Part shown: positions 26,577-36,241 of the stretch, piece after piece | How the letters are laid out: each line of letters starts with the position of its first letter | How positions within the stretch are numbered: the first letter of the stretch is position 1 | Source of the DNA: Actimicrobium sp047621345 | GTDB lineage: Bacteria; Pseudomonadota; Gammaproteobacteria; Burkholderiales; Burkholderiaceae_D | Assembly: GCA_047621345.1 (NCBI GenBank) | Contig: JBLHLW010000014.1 | Location: 1 to 64,000, forward strand | Reading direction: 5' to 3' | DNA length: 64,000 nucleotides | The notes under the pieces: model-generated | Databases searched by the model: none | What the model was told of the DNA's origin: nothing | The model's input: the letters and a program-made list of their open reading frames with translations, nothing else | Program-made: the position numbers and the translations under genes

Positions 26577-28559
26577 TTATTGCGCTTCTTTCAACTGCTC
26601 CAGAATGGCCGGATTTTCCAGTGTCGAGATGTCCTGCGTTATTTCCTCGCCCTTGGCGAGCAAGCGCAACAGACGGCGCATGATTTTGCCGGAACGGGTT
26701 TTTGGCAGGTTGTCGCCAAAACGGATTTCCTTTGGCTTGGCGATCGGACCGATTTCCTTGGCAACCCAGTCACGCAATTCCTTGGCGATCTGCTTGGCCT
26801 CATCACCCGTCGGACGCGAACGCTTGAGTACAACAAAAGCGCAAATTGATTCGCCCGTGGTGTCGTCCGGTTTGCCGACGACGGCGGCTTCGGCCACCAG
26901 TGAATGCGCCACCAGCGCGGATTCGATTTCCATCGTCCCCATGCGGTGACCTGAGACATTAAGCACGTCGTCAATCCGGCCAGTGATCGTGAAATAGCCG
27001 GTGTCGGCATTGCGCACTGCGCCATCGCCAGCGAGGTAAGTCGTACCACCCAGCTCTTCAGGGAAATAGCTTTTCTTGAAGCGCTCGGGATCGTTCCAGA
27101 TCGTGCGGATCATCGATGGCCATGGACGCTTGACGACCAGGATACCGCCCTGCCCGTTGGGCAAGTCAGTACCGGTTTCATCGACGATGGCAGCGGTAAT
27201 GCCCGGCAGCGGCAGCGTGCAGGAACCCGGCACCATCGGTGTCGCGCCCGGCAGTGGCGTGATCATGTGGCCGCCGGTTTCGGTTTGCCAGAAGGTGTCA
27301 ACGATCGGGCAATTTTCGCGGCCGATGTTTTTGTAATACCACATCCAGGCTTCCGGATTGATCGGCTCGCCGACCGAACCGAGCAGACGCAGGCTGCTCA
27401 GGTCATAGCGGTCAGGATGGATTTTTTCATCGGCATCGGCCGCTTTGATCAGTGAGCGGATTGCGGTTGGCGCCGTGTAAAAAATAGTCGCTTTGTGGCG
27501 CGCAATCATGTCCCAGAAACGACCGGCATTCGGGAAGGTTGGAATACCTTCGAAGACGATTTCGGTCGCACCGACAGCCAGCGGGCCGTAAGCAATATAG
27601 GTGTGGCCGGTGACCCAGCCGATGTCGGCAGTACACCAGAAAATATCGTCGGGCTTGATGTCGAAGGTCCATTTCATTGTCAGCATGGCCCACAGCAGAT
27701 AACCGCCGGAGGAATGCTGGACGCCTTTTGGCGTACCGGTCGAACCGGACGTGTACAAGATGAACAGCGGATGTTCGGCGCTGACCCATTCTGGCTCGCA
27801 GACGTCGGATTGTTTGGCGACCAGTGCGCTCATGACAACGTCACGATCCGCGATCATGGCGACATCAGCGTTGGTACGCTGATAGACAACAACATGGCGC
27901 ACCGCTTCGCAGCCGCCGAGTGCGAGTGCTTCGTCGACGATGGCTTTCAATGGCAGGTTCTTGCCACCGCGGACTTGCTGGTCGGCGGTGATGACGGCGA
28001 CGGCGCCAGCATCGATGATGCGGTCTTGCAGCGACTTGGCGCTGAAACCGCCAAAGACGACCGAGTGCGTGGCACCAATCCGGGCGCACGCCTGCATCGC
28101 GACGATGCCTTCCACTGACATCGGCATATAGATGACAACACGGTCGCTCTTTTTGATGCCCAGGGATTTCAGGCCGTTGGCAAATTTGCAGACTTGCTGG
28201 TGCAGTTCGCGATAGGTGACTCGGGTGACCGTGCCGTCATCGGCTTCGAAGATCACCGCTTGCTTGTCGGCGTTGCCATTTTCCAGATTACGGTCCAGAC
28301 AGTTGTAGCTGACATTGAGCAAGCCATCTTCAAACCATTTGTAGAACGGCGCATCGGATTCGTCGAGGGTGGTGGTGAACGGCTTTTTCCACGACAGGTT
28401 GTCGCGGGCCAAGTTGGCCCAGAAACCTTCATAGTCCTGCTCGGCATCGGCACACATGGCGTTGTAAGCGTCCATGCCGGAAATGGTAGCGGCTTCCTTG
28501 AATGCATCGGAGGGATTGAAGATGCGCGTTTCCTGCTTGAGTGTCTCGATACCAGCCAT
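26577..28559 (-). CDS. acs: acetyl-CoA synthetase
   Basis: A 660-residue AMP-forming acetate:CoA ligase, the usual length for Acs. Motifs: YTSGSTGTPKGVQHSSGGYL (AMP binding, near 275), DTFWQTETGG (acetate pocket Trp) and the C-terminal PKTRSGKIMRRLLR containing the lysine controlled by acetylation. AGGAGA lies 7 nt before the ATG at 28559; the longer frame to 28643 is upstream noncoding. It is divergent from the UPF0114 gene. Confidence 0.95.
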   Translation of the reverse strand: MAGIETLKQETRIFNPSDAFKEAATISGMDAYNAMCADAEQDYEGFWANLARDNLSWKKPFTTTLDESDAPFYKWFEDGLLNVSYNCLDRNLENGNADKQAVIFEADDGTVTRVTYRELHQQVCKFANGLKSLGIKKSDRVVIYMPMSVEGIVAMQACARIGATHSVVFGGFSAKSLQDRIIDAGAVAVITADQQVRGGKNLPLKAIVDEALALGGCEAVRHVVVYQRTNADVAMIADRDVVMSALVAKQSDVCEPEWVSAEHPLFILYTSGSTGTPKGVQHSSGGYLLWAMLTMKWTFDIKPDDIFWCTADIGWVTGHTYIAYGPLAVGATEIVFEGIPTFPNAGRFWDMIARHKATIFYTAPTAIRSLIKAADADEKIHPDRYDLSSLRLLGSVGEPINPEAWMWYYKNIGRENCPIVDTFWQTETGGHMITPLPGATPMVPGSCTLPLPGITAAIVDETGTDLPNGQGGILVVKRPWPSMIRTIWNDPERFKKSYFPEELGGTTYLAGDGAVRNADTGYFTITGRIDDVLNVSGHRMGTMEIESALVAHSLVAEAAVVGKPDDTTGESICAFVVLKRSRPTGDEAKQIAKELRDWVAKEIGPIAKPKEIRFGDNLPKTRSGKIMRRLLRLLAKGEEITQDISTLENPAILEQLKEAQ

Positions 28560-28737
28560 TGCTTGTCTCCTAATTGAAAGAATTTGTTTGCGTAAAAGAT
28601 AAGCGGTCACTCTTACTTCAGCCTTACATGTACTCCAACACATGTATTAATGAAAGGATAAAGATCGGTACAGCTTACGCCTGTGTCTGGCGTGTAGAAT
28701 GCGATTTCCAAAATCTTGCTCTCTGAGCCCAGTTCCC

Positions 28738-29361
28738 ATGTCAATGACCGAGACAAAAATCAGCCCGGTGCCAAAGCGCATTAGCGCCATGTCGTCCTTC
28801 ATCTTTGCCACACGCTGGCTGCAAGTCCCCCTTTACCTCGGCCTGATCCTGGCGCAATGCGTCTACGTGTTCCATTTTTGGGTAGAGCTGACTGACCTGA
28901 TCGGCGCCGCCATGGGCAACGCCAGCTCCCTGCAACACATCCTCGATGCAGTTTCCACAACCGGCGCCGTCCGCCCGACCAAGCTCAACGAAGCCACCAT
29001 CATGCTGGTCGTGCTCGGCTTGATTGATGTAGTGATGATCTCGAACCTGCTCATCATGGTGATCGTCGGCGGTTACGAAACCTTCGTCTCGCGGATGAAT
29101 TTGTCCGACCATCCGGACCAGCCGGAGTGGCTCTCGCATGTCAATGCGTCGGTGCTGAAGGTGAAGCTGGCGATGGCCATCATCGGCATCTCGTCGATCC
29201 ATTTACTCAAGACATTCATTAACGCGGCCAACTACGACAGCAAGACGCTGCTGGCGCAAACCGGTATCCACATCGCGTTCCTGCTGTCGGCACTGGCGAT
29301 CGCGTATTGTGATCGCGTCATGACCGACACCCAGAATATGTCCCGCAACCAGCCACACTGA
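28738..29361 (+). CDS. UPF0114 (YqhA) family membrane protein
   Basis: A 207-residue inner-membrane protein with about four hydrophobic helices. FATRWLQVPLYLGLILAQ, VVLGLIDVVMISNLLIMV and VGGYETFVSRM are family hallmarks. Function unknown. The ATG at 28738 gives the usual N-terminus. It is 13 nt upstream of the fumarase gene and likely cotranscribed. Confidence 0.85.
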   Translation: MSMTETKISPVPKRISAMSSFIFATRWLQVPLYLGLILAQCVYVFHFWVELTDLIGAAMGNASSLQHILDAVSTTGAVRPTKLNEATIMLVVLGLIDVVMISNLLIMVIVGGYETFVSRMNLSDHPDQPEWLSHVNASVLKVKLAMAIIGISSIHLLKTFINAANYDSKTLLAQTGIHIAFLLSALAIAYCDRVMTDTQNMSRNQPH

Positions 29362-29374
29362 CCCTCGAGCCCCC

Positions 29375-30916
29375 ATGACCATCATCAAGCAGGAAGACCT
29401 GATCGAATCCGTCGCCGCCGCACTCCAATACATCAGCTATTACCATCCGGCCGATTACATTGCGCATCTGGCGCGCGCCTATGACAACGAACAAGGTCCG
29501 GCCGCCAAGGATGCGATCGCACAGATCCTGACCAACTCGCGCCTGTGCGCCGAGGGCAAGCGGCCGATCTGTCAGGATACCGGCATCGTCAATGTGTTCC
29601 TGAAGATCGGCATGGAAGTGCGCTTTGAAGGATTCGGCAAGGGCTCGGTCACCGATGCAGTCAATGAAGGGGTGCGTCGCGCCTACAATTTTGCGGACAA
29701 CAAGCTGCGCGCATCCATCGTGGCCGACCCGCATTTCGAGCGCAAGAATACTAAAGACAACACGCCTGCCGTGGTCCACATGGAACTGGTGCCGGGTAAT
29801 ACGGTGGATGTCCAGGTGGCGGCCAAGGGCGGCGGCTCGGAGAACAAATCCAAGTTCGTGATGCTCAATCCCTCCGATTCGCTGGTCGACTGGGTCATGA
29901 AGACGGTGCCGCAAATGGGTGCCGGCTGGTGTCCGCCGGGCATGCTCGGGATCGGTATTGGCGGCACCGCCGAACGCGCGATGCTGATGGCCAAGCAATC
30001 GCTGATGGAAGACATCGACATGTATGAACTGCGTCAGCGCGGCCCGCAAAACAAGACCGAAGAATTGCGCATCGAACTGTGCGAGAAGATCAATGCGCTC
30101 GGCATCGGTGCGCAAGGCCTCGGTGGTTTGACGACCGTGCTGGATGTGAAAATCATGATGCAACCCACCCATGCGGCCTCGAAGCCCGTGGCGATGATTC
30201 CGAATTGCGCCGCGACGCGCCACGCACATTTTGTGCTCGATGGTTCTGGCGCGGTCTATCTGGAGCCGCCGCTGCTGTCGAGCTGGCCTGATGTGAACTG
30301 GGTGGCTGACACCGAGAAATCACAGCGCGTCGATCTCAATACACTGACCAAAGAAGAAGTCGCCTCCTGGAAGCCGGGCCAGACCCTGCTCCTGAACGGC
30401 AAGATGCTGACTGGTCGCGACGCGGCCCACAAGCGTATTCAGGACATGCTGGCCAAAGGCGAAGCATTGCCGGTGGACTTTACCAATCGCGTAATTTATT
30501 ACGTTGGCCCGGTTGATCCGGTACGCGATGAAGCAGTCGGTCCGGCTGGTCCGACGACAGCCACGCGGATGGATAAATTCACCGACATGATGCTGGAACA
30601 GACTGGTCTGATTTCGATGGTGGGCAAGGCCGAGCGTGGACCGGAAGCCATTGAATCGATCCGCAAGCACAAGTCGGCCTATCTGATGGCCGTTGGTGGC
30701 GCCGCTTATCTGGTCTCGAAAGCGATCAAGTCGGCGACTGTGGTGGGCTTCGCCGACCTCGGCATGGAAGCGATTTACGAATTTGACGTGCAGGACATGC
30801 CGGTTACGGTAGCCGTCGATTCGAGCGGCATCTCGGTGCACAATACCGGACCAAAAGAGTGGCAGGAAAAGATTGCGAAATCGGCGTTGAGCCAAATTCC
30901 GGTTGTCGCCATCTGA
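29375..30916 (+). CDS. fumA: class I fumarate hydratase
   Basis: A 513-residue oxygen-sensitive [4Fe-4S] fumarase of the FumA/B type, catalysing fumarate to malate in the TCA cycle. KRPICQDTGIVNVFLKIG contains the first cluster Cys; GWCPPGMLGIGIGG and MIPNCAATRHAHF follow, and the C-terminal beta domain has GPTTATRMDKFTDMMLEQ. It is a complete single-chain form. Confidence 0.93.
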   Translation: MTIIKQEDLIESVAAALQYISYYHPADYIAHLARAYDNEQGPAAKDAIAQILTNSRLCAEGKRPICQDTGIVNVFLKIGMEVRFEGFGKGSVTDAVNEGVRRAYNFADNKLRASIVADPHFERKNTKDNTPAVVHMELVPGNTVDVQVAAKGGGSENKSKFVMLNPSDSLVDWVMKTVPQMGAGWCPPGMLGIGIGGTAERAMLMAKQSLMEDIDMYELRQRGPQNKTEELRIELCEKINALGIGAQGLGGLTTVLDVKIMMQPTHAASKPVAMIPNCAATRHAHFVLDGSGAVYLEPPLLSSWPDVNWVADTEKSQRVDLNTLTKEEVASWKPGQTLLLNGKMLTGRDAAHKRIQDMLAKGEALPVDFTNRVIYYVGPVDPVRDEAVGPAGPTTATRMDKFTDMMLEQTGLISMVGKAERGPEAIESIRKHKSAYLMAVGGAAYLVSKAIKSATVVGFADLGMEAIYEFDVQDMPVTVAVDSSGISVHNTGPKEWQEKIAKSALSQIPVVAI

Positions 30917-30945
30917 TCTTGGCCTCAATGATGAGGATGACGCCG

Positions 30946-31758
30946 ATGGCCGCCGATGCGCCCATCGGCGTTTTTGATTCCGGCATCGGCGGCCTGTCGG
31001 TCCTGCGGCATATTCGCACTTGCCTGCCGCAGGAGGCACTGCTGTATTTTTCAGACGCGCGCTATGCGCCCTATGGCGGACGCCCGGAACAGCAGATCGA
31101 GGAACGGGCCTTGGCCATCGGTGCGCTGCTTGTTGCGCATCCTGTCAAGGCACTGGTGGTCGCTTGCAATACGGCCACTGCGGCAGCGATTGCCGCATTG
31201 CGTCACGCTTATCCGGCGCTGATCGTCGTCGGTGTCGAGCCGGGTCTCAAGCCGGCTGCTGCGGCATCGATTACCAGAGTGGTCGGCGTACTGGCCACCG
31301 AAGCGACACTGGCCAGCGCCCGTTTTGCCCGCCTGCGTGAAACGCTCTCGCGAGCAACCAGCGTCACTTTTTTATCGATGCCCTGTCCGGGACTGGCGCT
31401 GCGCATCGAACAAGACCGGATGCACTTGCCGGACTCGATTGCCCTGCTACGCAGCTTCGTGCTGCCCTTGCTCGAACAAGGTGCCGACACCTTGGTACTC
31501 GGTTGCACCCACTATCCATTCGTTCGAGAACAGATCGAAGTCATCGTGAGTGAACACACGCAGCGCCACTTGACGATCATCGACACCGGCGCTGCCGTCG
31601 CTCGGCAATTACTCAGTCAACTGGAATCACAGCGACTCTTGAGACTGCAATCTGCACCTTCGGTCGTGGGATTATCGAGCGCAAGTGCTGCCGATCTGGA
31701 GCACGCCTTCGTGCGCTTGCTCGGCATAACAGTGCAGGTCATGCAGACCGATATTTAA
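30946..31758 (+). CDS. murI: glutamate racemase
   Basis: A 270-residue cofactor-independent racemase supplying D-glutamate for peptidoglycan. APIGVFDSGIGGLSVL at the N-terminus, catalytic cysteines C74 (VACNTATA) and C187 (LGCTHYPF), and IDTGAAVA complete the family pattern. Several ATGs occur at 30928-30946; AGGA 8 nt before 30946 favours that one. It follows fumarase by 29 nt. Confidence 0.9.
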   Translation: MAADAPIGVFDSGIGGLSVLRHIRTCLPQEALLYFSDARYAPYGGRPEQQIEERALAIGALLVAHPVKALVVACNTATAAAIAALRHAYPALIVVGVEPGLKPAAAASITRVVGVLATEATLASARFARLRETLSRATSVTFLSMPCPGLALRIEQDRMHLPDSIALLRSFVLPLLEQGADTLVLGCTHYPFVREQIEVIVSEHTQRHLTIIDTGAAVARQLLSQLESQRLLRLQSAPSVVGLSSASAADLEHAFVRLLGITVQVMQTDI

Positions 31759-31784
31759 TACAGCGCATTAGCGGCGAATAGACA

Positions 31785-31813
31785 TTGCAAGCATGCCGAC
31801 ATGTTTGTATAAT
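31785..31813 (+). promoter_or_regulatory. promoter of tRNA-His
   Basis: TTGCAA (31785-31790), 17 nt, TATAAT (31808-31813): a near-perfect sigma-70 promoter 44 nt before the tRNA 5' end. Confidence 0.75.
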
Positions 31814-31857
31814 TCGCCCTCTTCCTCGTCGCTCTAGCAGAGGAAGTCTTCATCAGT

Positions 31858-31934
31858 GGCGGCTGTAGCTCAGTTGGTAGAGTCCCAGATTGTGATTCTG
31901 GTTGTCGCGGGTTCGAGCCCCGTCGGTCGCCCCA
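31858..31934 (+). tRNA. tRNA-His (anticodon GTG)
   Basis: Cloverleaf with the His-specific extra G at position -1 (31858) opposite C73, D arm AGCTCAGTTGGTAGAGT, anticodon loop ATTGTGATT, T loop GGTTCGAGCC and encoded CCA ending at 31934. Confidence 0.93.
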
Positions 31935-32047
31935 CTGACCTTTCCTGTATTCCTTCGTTTTTCAGCAGTCCATTCCAAATTCACGATGCGTCTTCCGTCA
32001 AGACAAGCTGAGCACAGTTTGAATTCTGTCTGCATGTCCTCCGGAAA

Positions 32048-32401
32048 TCAGCGTACTCCTTTCAAATACGCGCGCTTGGGTGGAGCTGGATCAGACTTTG
32101 CCGCCGAGGCCGGCGACGTCACCGGATCAATCACCGCCCCGAAAGCCAGTGCCCGTGCCGGATACGTTGCGACAAACCGCAGGCGCAACTGCATCAATTC
32201 GAGCGCACCGCGCGCGACGGCGTCATCATCAGACAATAACGCTTGCTTGATGACGACATCAGCATATGCCCATTGCTGCGCGAATTTCAGGACATCGAAA
32301 TCGGCCCCTTTCGCCTTTTTGTTGGCCTTCCACAAATGCACGGCCAACCTGACCTGATCCGTTTCGAAATAGTCGAGATTAGCTGGGGTAAGATCACTCA
32401 T
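32048..32401 (-). CDS. conserved hypothetical protein
   Basis: A 117-residue soluble, helix-rich protein (MSDLTPANLDYFETDQV...). No motif I can name; the N-terminal 85 residues look like a compact helical fold, and the C-terminal 30 (PASAAKSDPAPPKR) are Pro/Ala/Lys-rich and probably disordered. It is transcribed 34 nt downstream of the ammonium transporter gene and may share its transcript. Confidence 0.6.
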   Translation of the reverse strand: MSDLTPANLDYFETDQVRLAVHLWKANKKAKGADFDVLKFAQQWAYADVVIKQALLSDDDAVARGALELMQLRLRFVATYPARALAFGAVIDPVTSPASAAKSDPAPPKRAYLKGVR

Positions 32402-32435
32402 GATGTCCTTCTTGAATGCGTGCCCATCGCAAAAA

Positions 32436-33749
32436 TCACGCTACCGTTTCGCCATGCTCTTCGGTATCGAGGCCCTCGAGTTCGGTCTGGCTACCAACCC
32501 GCAACCCAATGAGCGCATACACCACCATCAGGATCAAAGCAGTCATTACGCCGGCATACAACGCGGCGACACCGACCCCGAAAGCCTGATTCGCCAGTGT
32601 TGTCGACACGCCGCCAATTGCCTTGTCGGCAAACACTCCGGTGAGCAGTGAGCCGGTAATGCCGCCAATGGCGTGGATGCCGAATACATCAAGCGTGTCG
32701 TCATAACCAAGCCATCCTTTCAACAAGGTGGAGCCCAGATAGCAAGCCATACCCGCCACGACCCCAATGGCTAGCCCAGCAGAAACACCCACGAAGCCTG
32801 ATGCTGGCGTAATCGCTACCAGTCCGGCAACGGCCCCAGATACAAGTCCCAGTACCGAAGGCTTGCCACGCCGCCTCCATTCGGCAGCCATCCAGCCGAG
32901 TGCACCGGTTGCTGCGGCCAGTTGCGTGACCAGCATTGCCATTCCGGCACGGCCGTCTGCCGCCAGTGCCGAGCCCGCATTGAAACCGAACCAGCCTACC
33001 CAGAGCAAGCCTGCGCCGACCAGGGTCAGCACCAAATTATGTGGCGGCATCGGTTCATCACCATACCCATTGCGGGGGCCCACGATGATCGCAGCGACCA
33101 GACCGGAGATGCCGGCACTGACATGCACCACGGTGCCCCCGGCAAAATCGAGCACACCGTTCACGGCCAGCCAGCCACCCGACTCCCAGACCCAATGGGC
33201 GATCGGCACGTACACCAACAACGACCAGGCAGCGATGAACAGAATGAGGGAAGAGAATTTCATGCGTTCGGCAAACGCGCCCGTAATAAGTGCCGGCGTG
33301 ATGATCGCGAAGGTCATCTGGAACATCACAAAGACACTTTCGGGGATGGTTGTCGCTAGCGGGCTGACCGAGATTTTTCCGGCTTCTTTCAGAAATACCA
33401 TCCCGTCAAGCATCACGCGATCGAGCCCACCGAGGTACATCGAGCCAGGCGTCAAGGCCAGGCTGTAGCCGATGACTACCCACAACACGCTGACGATGGC
33501 CACCGTAACGATGGTGTGCGCCATCGTGCCCAGGACGTTTTTTTTACGTACCATGCCAGCATAAAATAACGCCAGTCCAGGAAGCGTCATCAGCAGGATA
33601 AGTGCTGTCGACATCAGCATCCAGGCGGTATCGCCGCTGTTGAGGCTGGCGACATCGACCAACGTCGAAGCAGCCTGAGCGGTCTCCGATCCGAGACCCG
33701 CTACCAGCAGACCAATTGAGCGCAACAAGAACAAGAAACGACGTGCCAT
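32436..33749 (-). CDS. amt: ammonium transporter, Amt family
   Basis: A 437-residue ammonium channel with an N-terminal hydrophobic leader (MARRFLFLLRSIGLLVAG) that may be a cleaved signal peptide, as in E. coli AmtB, then eleven predicted membrane segments. FAGGTVVHVSAGISGLVAA carries the first pore His, and FGIHAIGGITGSLLTG the second. No glnK gene is adjacent, which is unusual; a PII protein would be encoded elsewhere. Confidence 0.9.
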   Translation of the reverse strand: MARRFLFLLRSIGLLVAGLGSETAQAASTLVDVASLNSGDTAWMLMSTALILLMTLPGLALFYAGMVRKKNVLGTMAHTIVTVAIVSVLWVVIGYSLALTPGSMYLGGLDRVMLDGMVFLKEAGKISVSPLATTIPESVFVMFQMTFAIITPALITGAFAERMKFSSLILFIAAWSLLVYVPIAHWVWESGGWLAVNGVLDFAGGTVVHVSAGISGLVAAIIVGPRNGYGDEPMPPHNLVLTLVGAGLLWVGWFGFNAGSALAADGRAGMAMLVTQLAAATGALGWMAAEWRRRGKPSVLGLVSGAVAGLVAITPASGFVGVSAGLAIGVVAGMACYLGSTLLKGWLGYDDTLDVFGIHAIGGITGSLLTGVFADKAIGGVSTTLANQAFGVGVAALYAGVMTALILMVVYALIGLRVGSQTELEGLDTEEHGETVA

Positions 33750-33968
33750 GGATGCTCCTCAAGGAGGATGGAATGCGCTCCACCGACACGGCATCGAGTG
33801 GAAGCGCGCTGACCAATATTTCTAAAATACATGAAATAAAGTATGCAACACCACCACGATTTATCAAACTTATTAGTAATTTCTTAATCGAAACTATTGG
33901 TTTTGTGGGAATTTGACAGCATGCCGGGCGGCGTAAATTAACGGCCCGGGCTGTCAGGGGAAAATCTA

Positions 33969-34859
33969 CTAGCGGCGATTCACGAGGATGATGCCAGCAA
34001 GCACTAAAAGCGCGCCAACAGAAAACCGTGCGCCAACTGACTCATGCAGAATCAGTACGCCGAACGCGACACCAAACAAGGGAGTCAGGAAAGAAAATAC
34101 CGAGACGCGTGAGGCGAGGTAATTGCGCAGTATCCAGAACCACGCCAGGTAACTGGCAAACGTCACCACAACGGTCTGAAACAGCAGGTTTGCCCAAGTC
34201 AGCCCGGTCATCGAAACCCGTCCCATTTGCCCCATCGCACCGGCCAGCGGCAGCAATAGCAGCGCCGAGACACCGAGCTGGTACAACAAGGTCCGTGTCG
34301 GTGCCGCCTCGGACAAACTGGAACGGCGAATCAGAATCGTCGTGGCCGCCCACATGATCGCACCGAGGATGCCGAGCGCATCACCGAACAGCGTGTCCGT
34401 CGAAGCACGGCCATCGAAGCCGCTGGAAAACGCCAGCGCAATGCCAAGGAATGCCAGCAGGATGCCGCTCCACTGAGCCCGTCGCAGCCGCTCGCCCGGC
34501 ACCAGCCAGTGCAGCCCGAGCACCGTGAAGATCGGCGCGGTGTAAAGGAACACGACGACGTGCGAGGCCGTCGTCAGCGTCAGTGCCAGCGCAATGCAGG
34601 CAAATTCGGAAGCAAACAGCACCCCGGCGCCCAGTCCCGGCCAGAAAGTCCCATCGCGCAGGGAGAACGACGCGCCGCGCCACAGCATCAGCCCACCCAC
34701 CAGCATGGCCGCCAGCAGTGAGCGCACGCCGATCTGCAGCACGGTGCCCATGCTCGGCGCGGCCAGCTTGATCGCGACTTGCTGGAGTCCCCAGCAAACG
34801 CAGAGCAAGAGCATCAAGCAAGTACCGAGTCCATCAAGGGATTTCCGGCTGACGCTCAT
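33969..34859 (-). CDS. EamA/DMT family transporter
   Basis: A 296-residue permease with ten predicted membrane helices in two EamA repeats. Segments such as VVVFLYTAPIFTVLGLHWLVPGE and SVFSFLTPLFGVAFGVLILHE are typical of the RhaT/DMT superfamily. The ATG at 34859 is preferred; the frame extends far upstream but that part is antisense to the antiporter end and not homologous. Substrate unknown; metabolite or amino-acid efflux is usual in the family. Confidence 0.8.
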   Translation of the reverse strand: MSVSRKSLDGLGTCLMLLLCVCWGLQQVAIKLAAPSMGTVLQIGVRSLLAAMLVGGLMLWRGASFSLRDGTFWPGLGAGVLFASEFACIALALTLTTASHVVVFLYTAPIFTVLGLHWLVPGERLRRAQWSGILLAFLGIALAFSSGFDGRASTDTLFGDALGILGAIMWAATTILIRRSSLSEAAPTRTLLYQLGVSALLLLPLAGAMGQMGRVSMTGLTWANLLFQTVVVTFASYLAWFWILRNYLASRVSVFSFLTPLFGVAFGVLILHESVGARFSVGALLVLAGIILVNRR

Positions 34860-34954
34860 GCGCCTGCCAGGCAGTGAACCAGTTGATGCGAACAAGCCGG
34901 CAGCAACCGGGTAATGACAACACGACACATAGCGACTTTCGAGGGACCAGCCAT

Positions 34955-36226
34955 TCAAACCCGGCGACGGCGTCGCCGATACCACTGCATCAGCGGCGTC
35001 GAGGTCATTCCGTGCGCCATGATGGAGACCGCCAGCACGGTCAGCACCAGCGGCACGAACCGTTCGCTGAGCAGACTGCTGCCCAGCGGCACCGAGGCCA
35101 CGTATTGCAATGCGAACATCAAATAGTACAGCGAGCCGATACCGCGAATTCCAAACCAGCTGATCAGCAGCCTTTGAGAGCGTGTCACGGTCGCCCCCAC
35201 CATGGCCAGATTGACCGCGACAGGACGAATCAGAACGAGCAGCAGCAGTGCGACCAGCAACCCTTCCTGTGACAAGCCGTAGCCAGACAACAGGATGCCA
35301 AGCAACAGCACGACGACACATTCGGCCAGCCGCTCGAGCTGCTGGTTAAAGCCGAGTACCGTTTCGGTCATGCTCGCTGCATCGGCCGCGTCGGTCTCGT
35401 TGCTGCTGGCCTTGTGCTCGATGCGCCGCATCGCCACACCGGTGGCAAAGACAGCGACGAACCCGATACCGTGGATCAGTTCCGCAAGACCGAACGACAA
35501 GGCAATCAAACCCAGCGTCAAAAATTCTTCCATGCCCATTGCCAGCCGATGACGCTGCCGCAGATACAGCACCAGCCGTCCGACCCGACGACCAACCAGC
35601 CAGCCGCACAACAAGCCGGCCACGATGCCCCACAGGACCATCCCGACTGCGGCGATGCCACTGCCCGTGAAATGTGCCGCCATCGGCACTCCCATCAGGC
35701 CCAGTCCGATCATCACGAACGGGAACGTGGTGCCGTCATTCATGCCCCCCTCGCCGGACAAGCTGAAGCGCAGCCGGTCATAGTCAGCCGGGTCCTGCAC
35801 CTGAACGTCGGACGCCAATACCGGATCAGTCGGGGCAATGATCGCCGCGAGCAGGACGGCCGGTCCAACAGGCAGTCCGAGCAAAAAGAAACCGACGGCA
35901 GTCAGTAATCCGATCGTCAACAGCATCGTCAGCGTGCCCAGCCGCACCGGCAACCACCAGCGCGCATCGTTAAGCGGCAGACGCAACTTGAGGCCCACCG
36001 TAAAGAGCGAAATCAGCAAGGCGATTTCGGTCACCAGTGTGAGCGTACCCGCATGTCGGACCGGATCCAGATCGAGCAGCCCGACACCGCCCGGACCAAG
36101 CGCATAGCCGACAGGCAAGTACAGCATTGCCGGACTAAACGGCAGCTTATGCAGCCGCGATTCCAACATTGCCATGACGATCAGCAACGAGCCGACGATC
36201 AGGTACCACGGGGTCGAATTATTGAT
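34955..36226 (-). CDS. sodium/proton antiporter, CPA1 family (possible ATC start)
   Basis: An exchanger of about 423 residues with a dozen membrane helices. AAIIAPTDPVLASDVQV and LSGEGGMNDGTTFPFV are the CPA1 ion-binding motifs. The first conventional start is a TTG at 36187, with no Shine-Dalgarno and in the middle of the first helix; the 13 codons before it (INNSTPWYLIVGS) look like the usual N-terminus. The only start-like codon there is ATC at 36226, 5 nt after GAGG. The N-terminus is therefore uncertain. It follows the VOC gene by 15 nt. Confidence 0.7.
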   Translation of the reverse strand: MNNSTPWYLIVGSLLIVMAMLESRLHKLPFSPAMLYLPVGYALGPGGVGLLDLDPVRHAGTLTLVTEIALLISLFTVGLKLRLPLNDARWWLPVRLGTLTMLLTIGLLTAVGFFLLGLPVGPAVLLAAIIAPTDPVLASDVQVQDPADYDRLRFSLSGEGGMNDGTTFPFVMIGLGLMGVPMAAHFTGSGIAAVGMVLWGIVAGLLCGWLVGRRVGRLVLYLRQRHRLAMGMEEFLTLGLIALSFGLAELIHGIGFVAVFATGVAMRRIEHKASSNETDAADAASMTETVLGFNQQLERLAECVVVLLLGILLSGYGLSQEGLLVALLLLVLIRPVAVNLAMVGATVTRSQRLLISWFGIRGIGSLYYLMFALQYVASVPLGSSLLSERFVPLVLTVLAVSIMAHGMTSTPLMQWYRRRRRRV

Positions 36227-36241
36227 AGAAACCTCGCTTCA

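Noticed and set aside
33750..33968. Possible sigma-54 promoter for amt (GGTGGTGTTGCAT on the minus strand)
   Set aside because: The GG and GC dinucleotides are 7 nt apart where 10 are required for -24/-12 promoters.
34860..35321. N-terminal extension of the EamA gene
   Set aside because: The extension is antisense to no homology and runs across the 3' end of the antiporter gene; helix count is complete from 34859.
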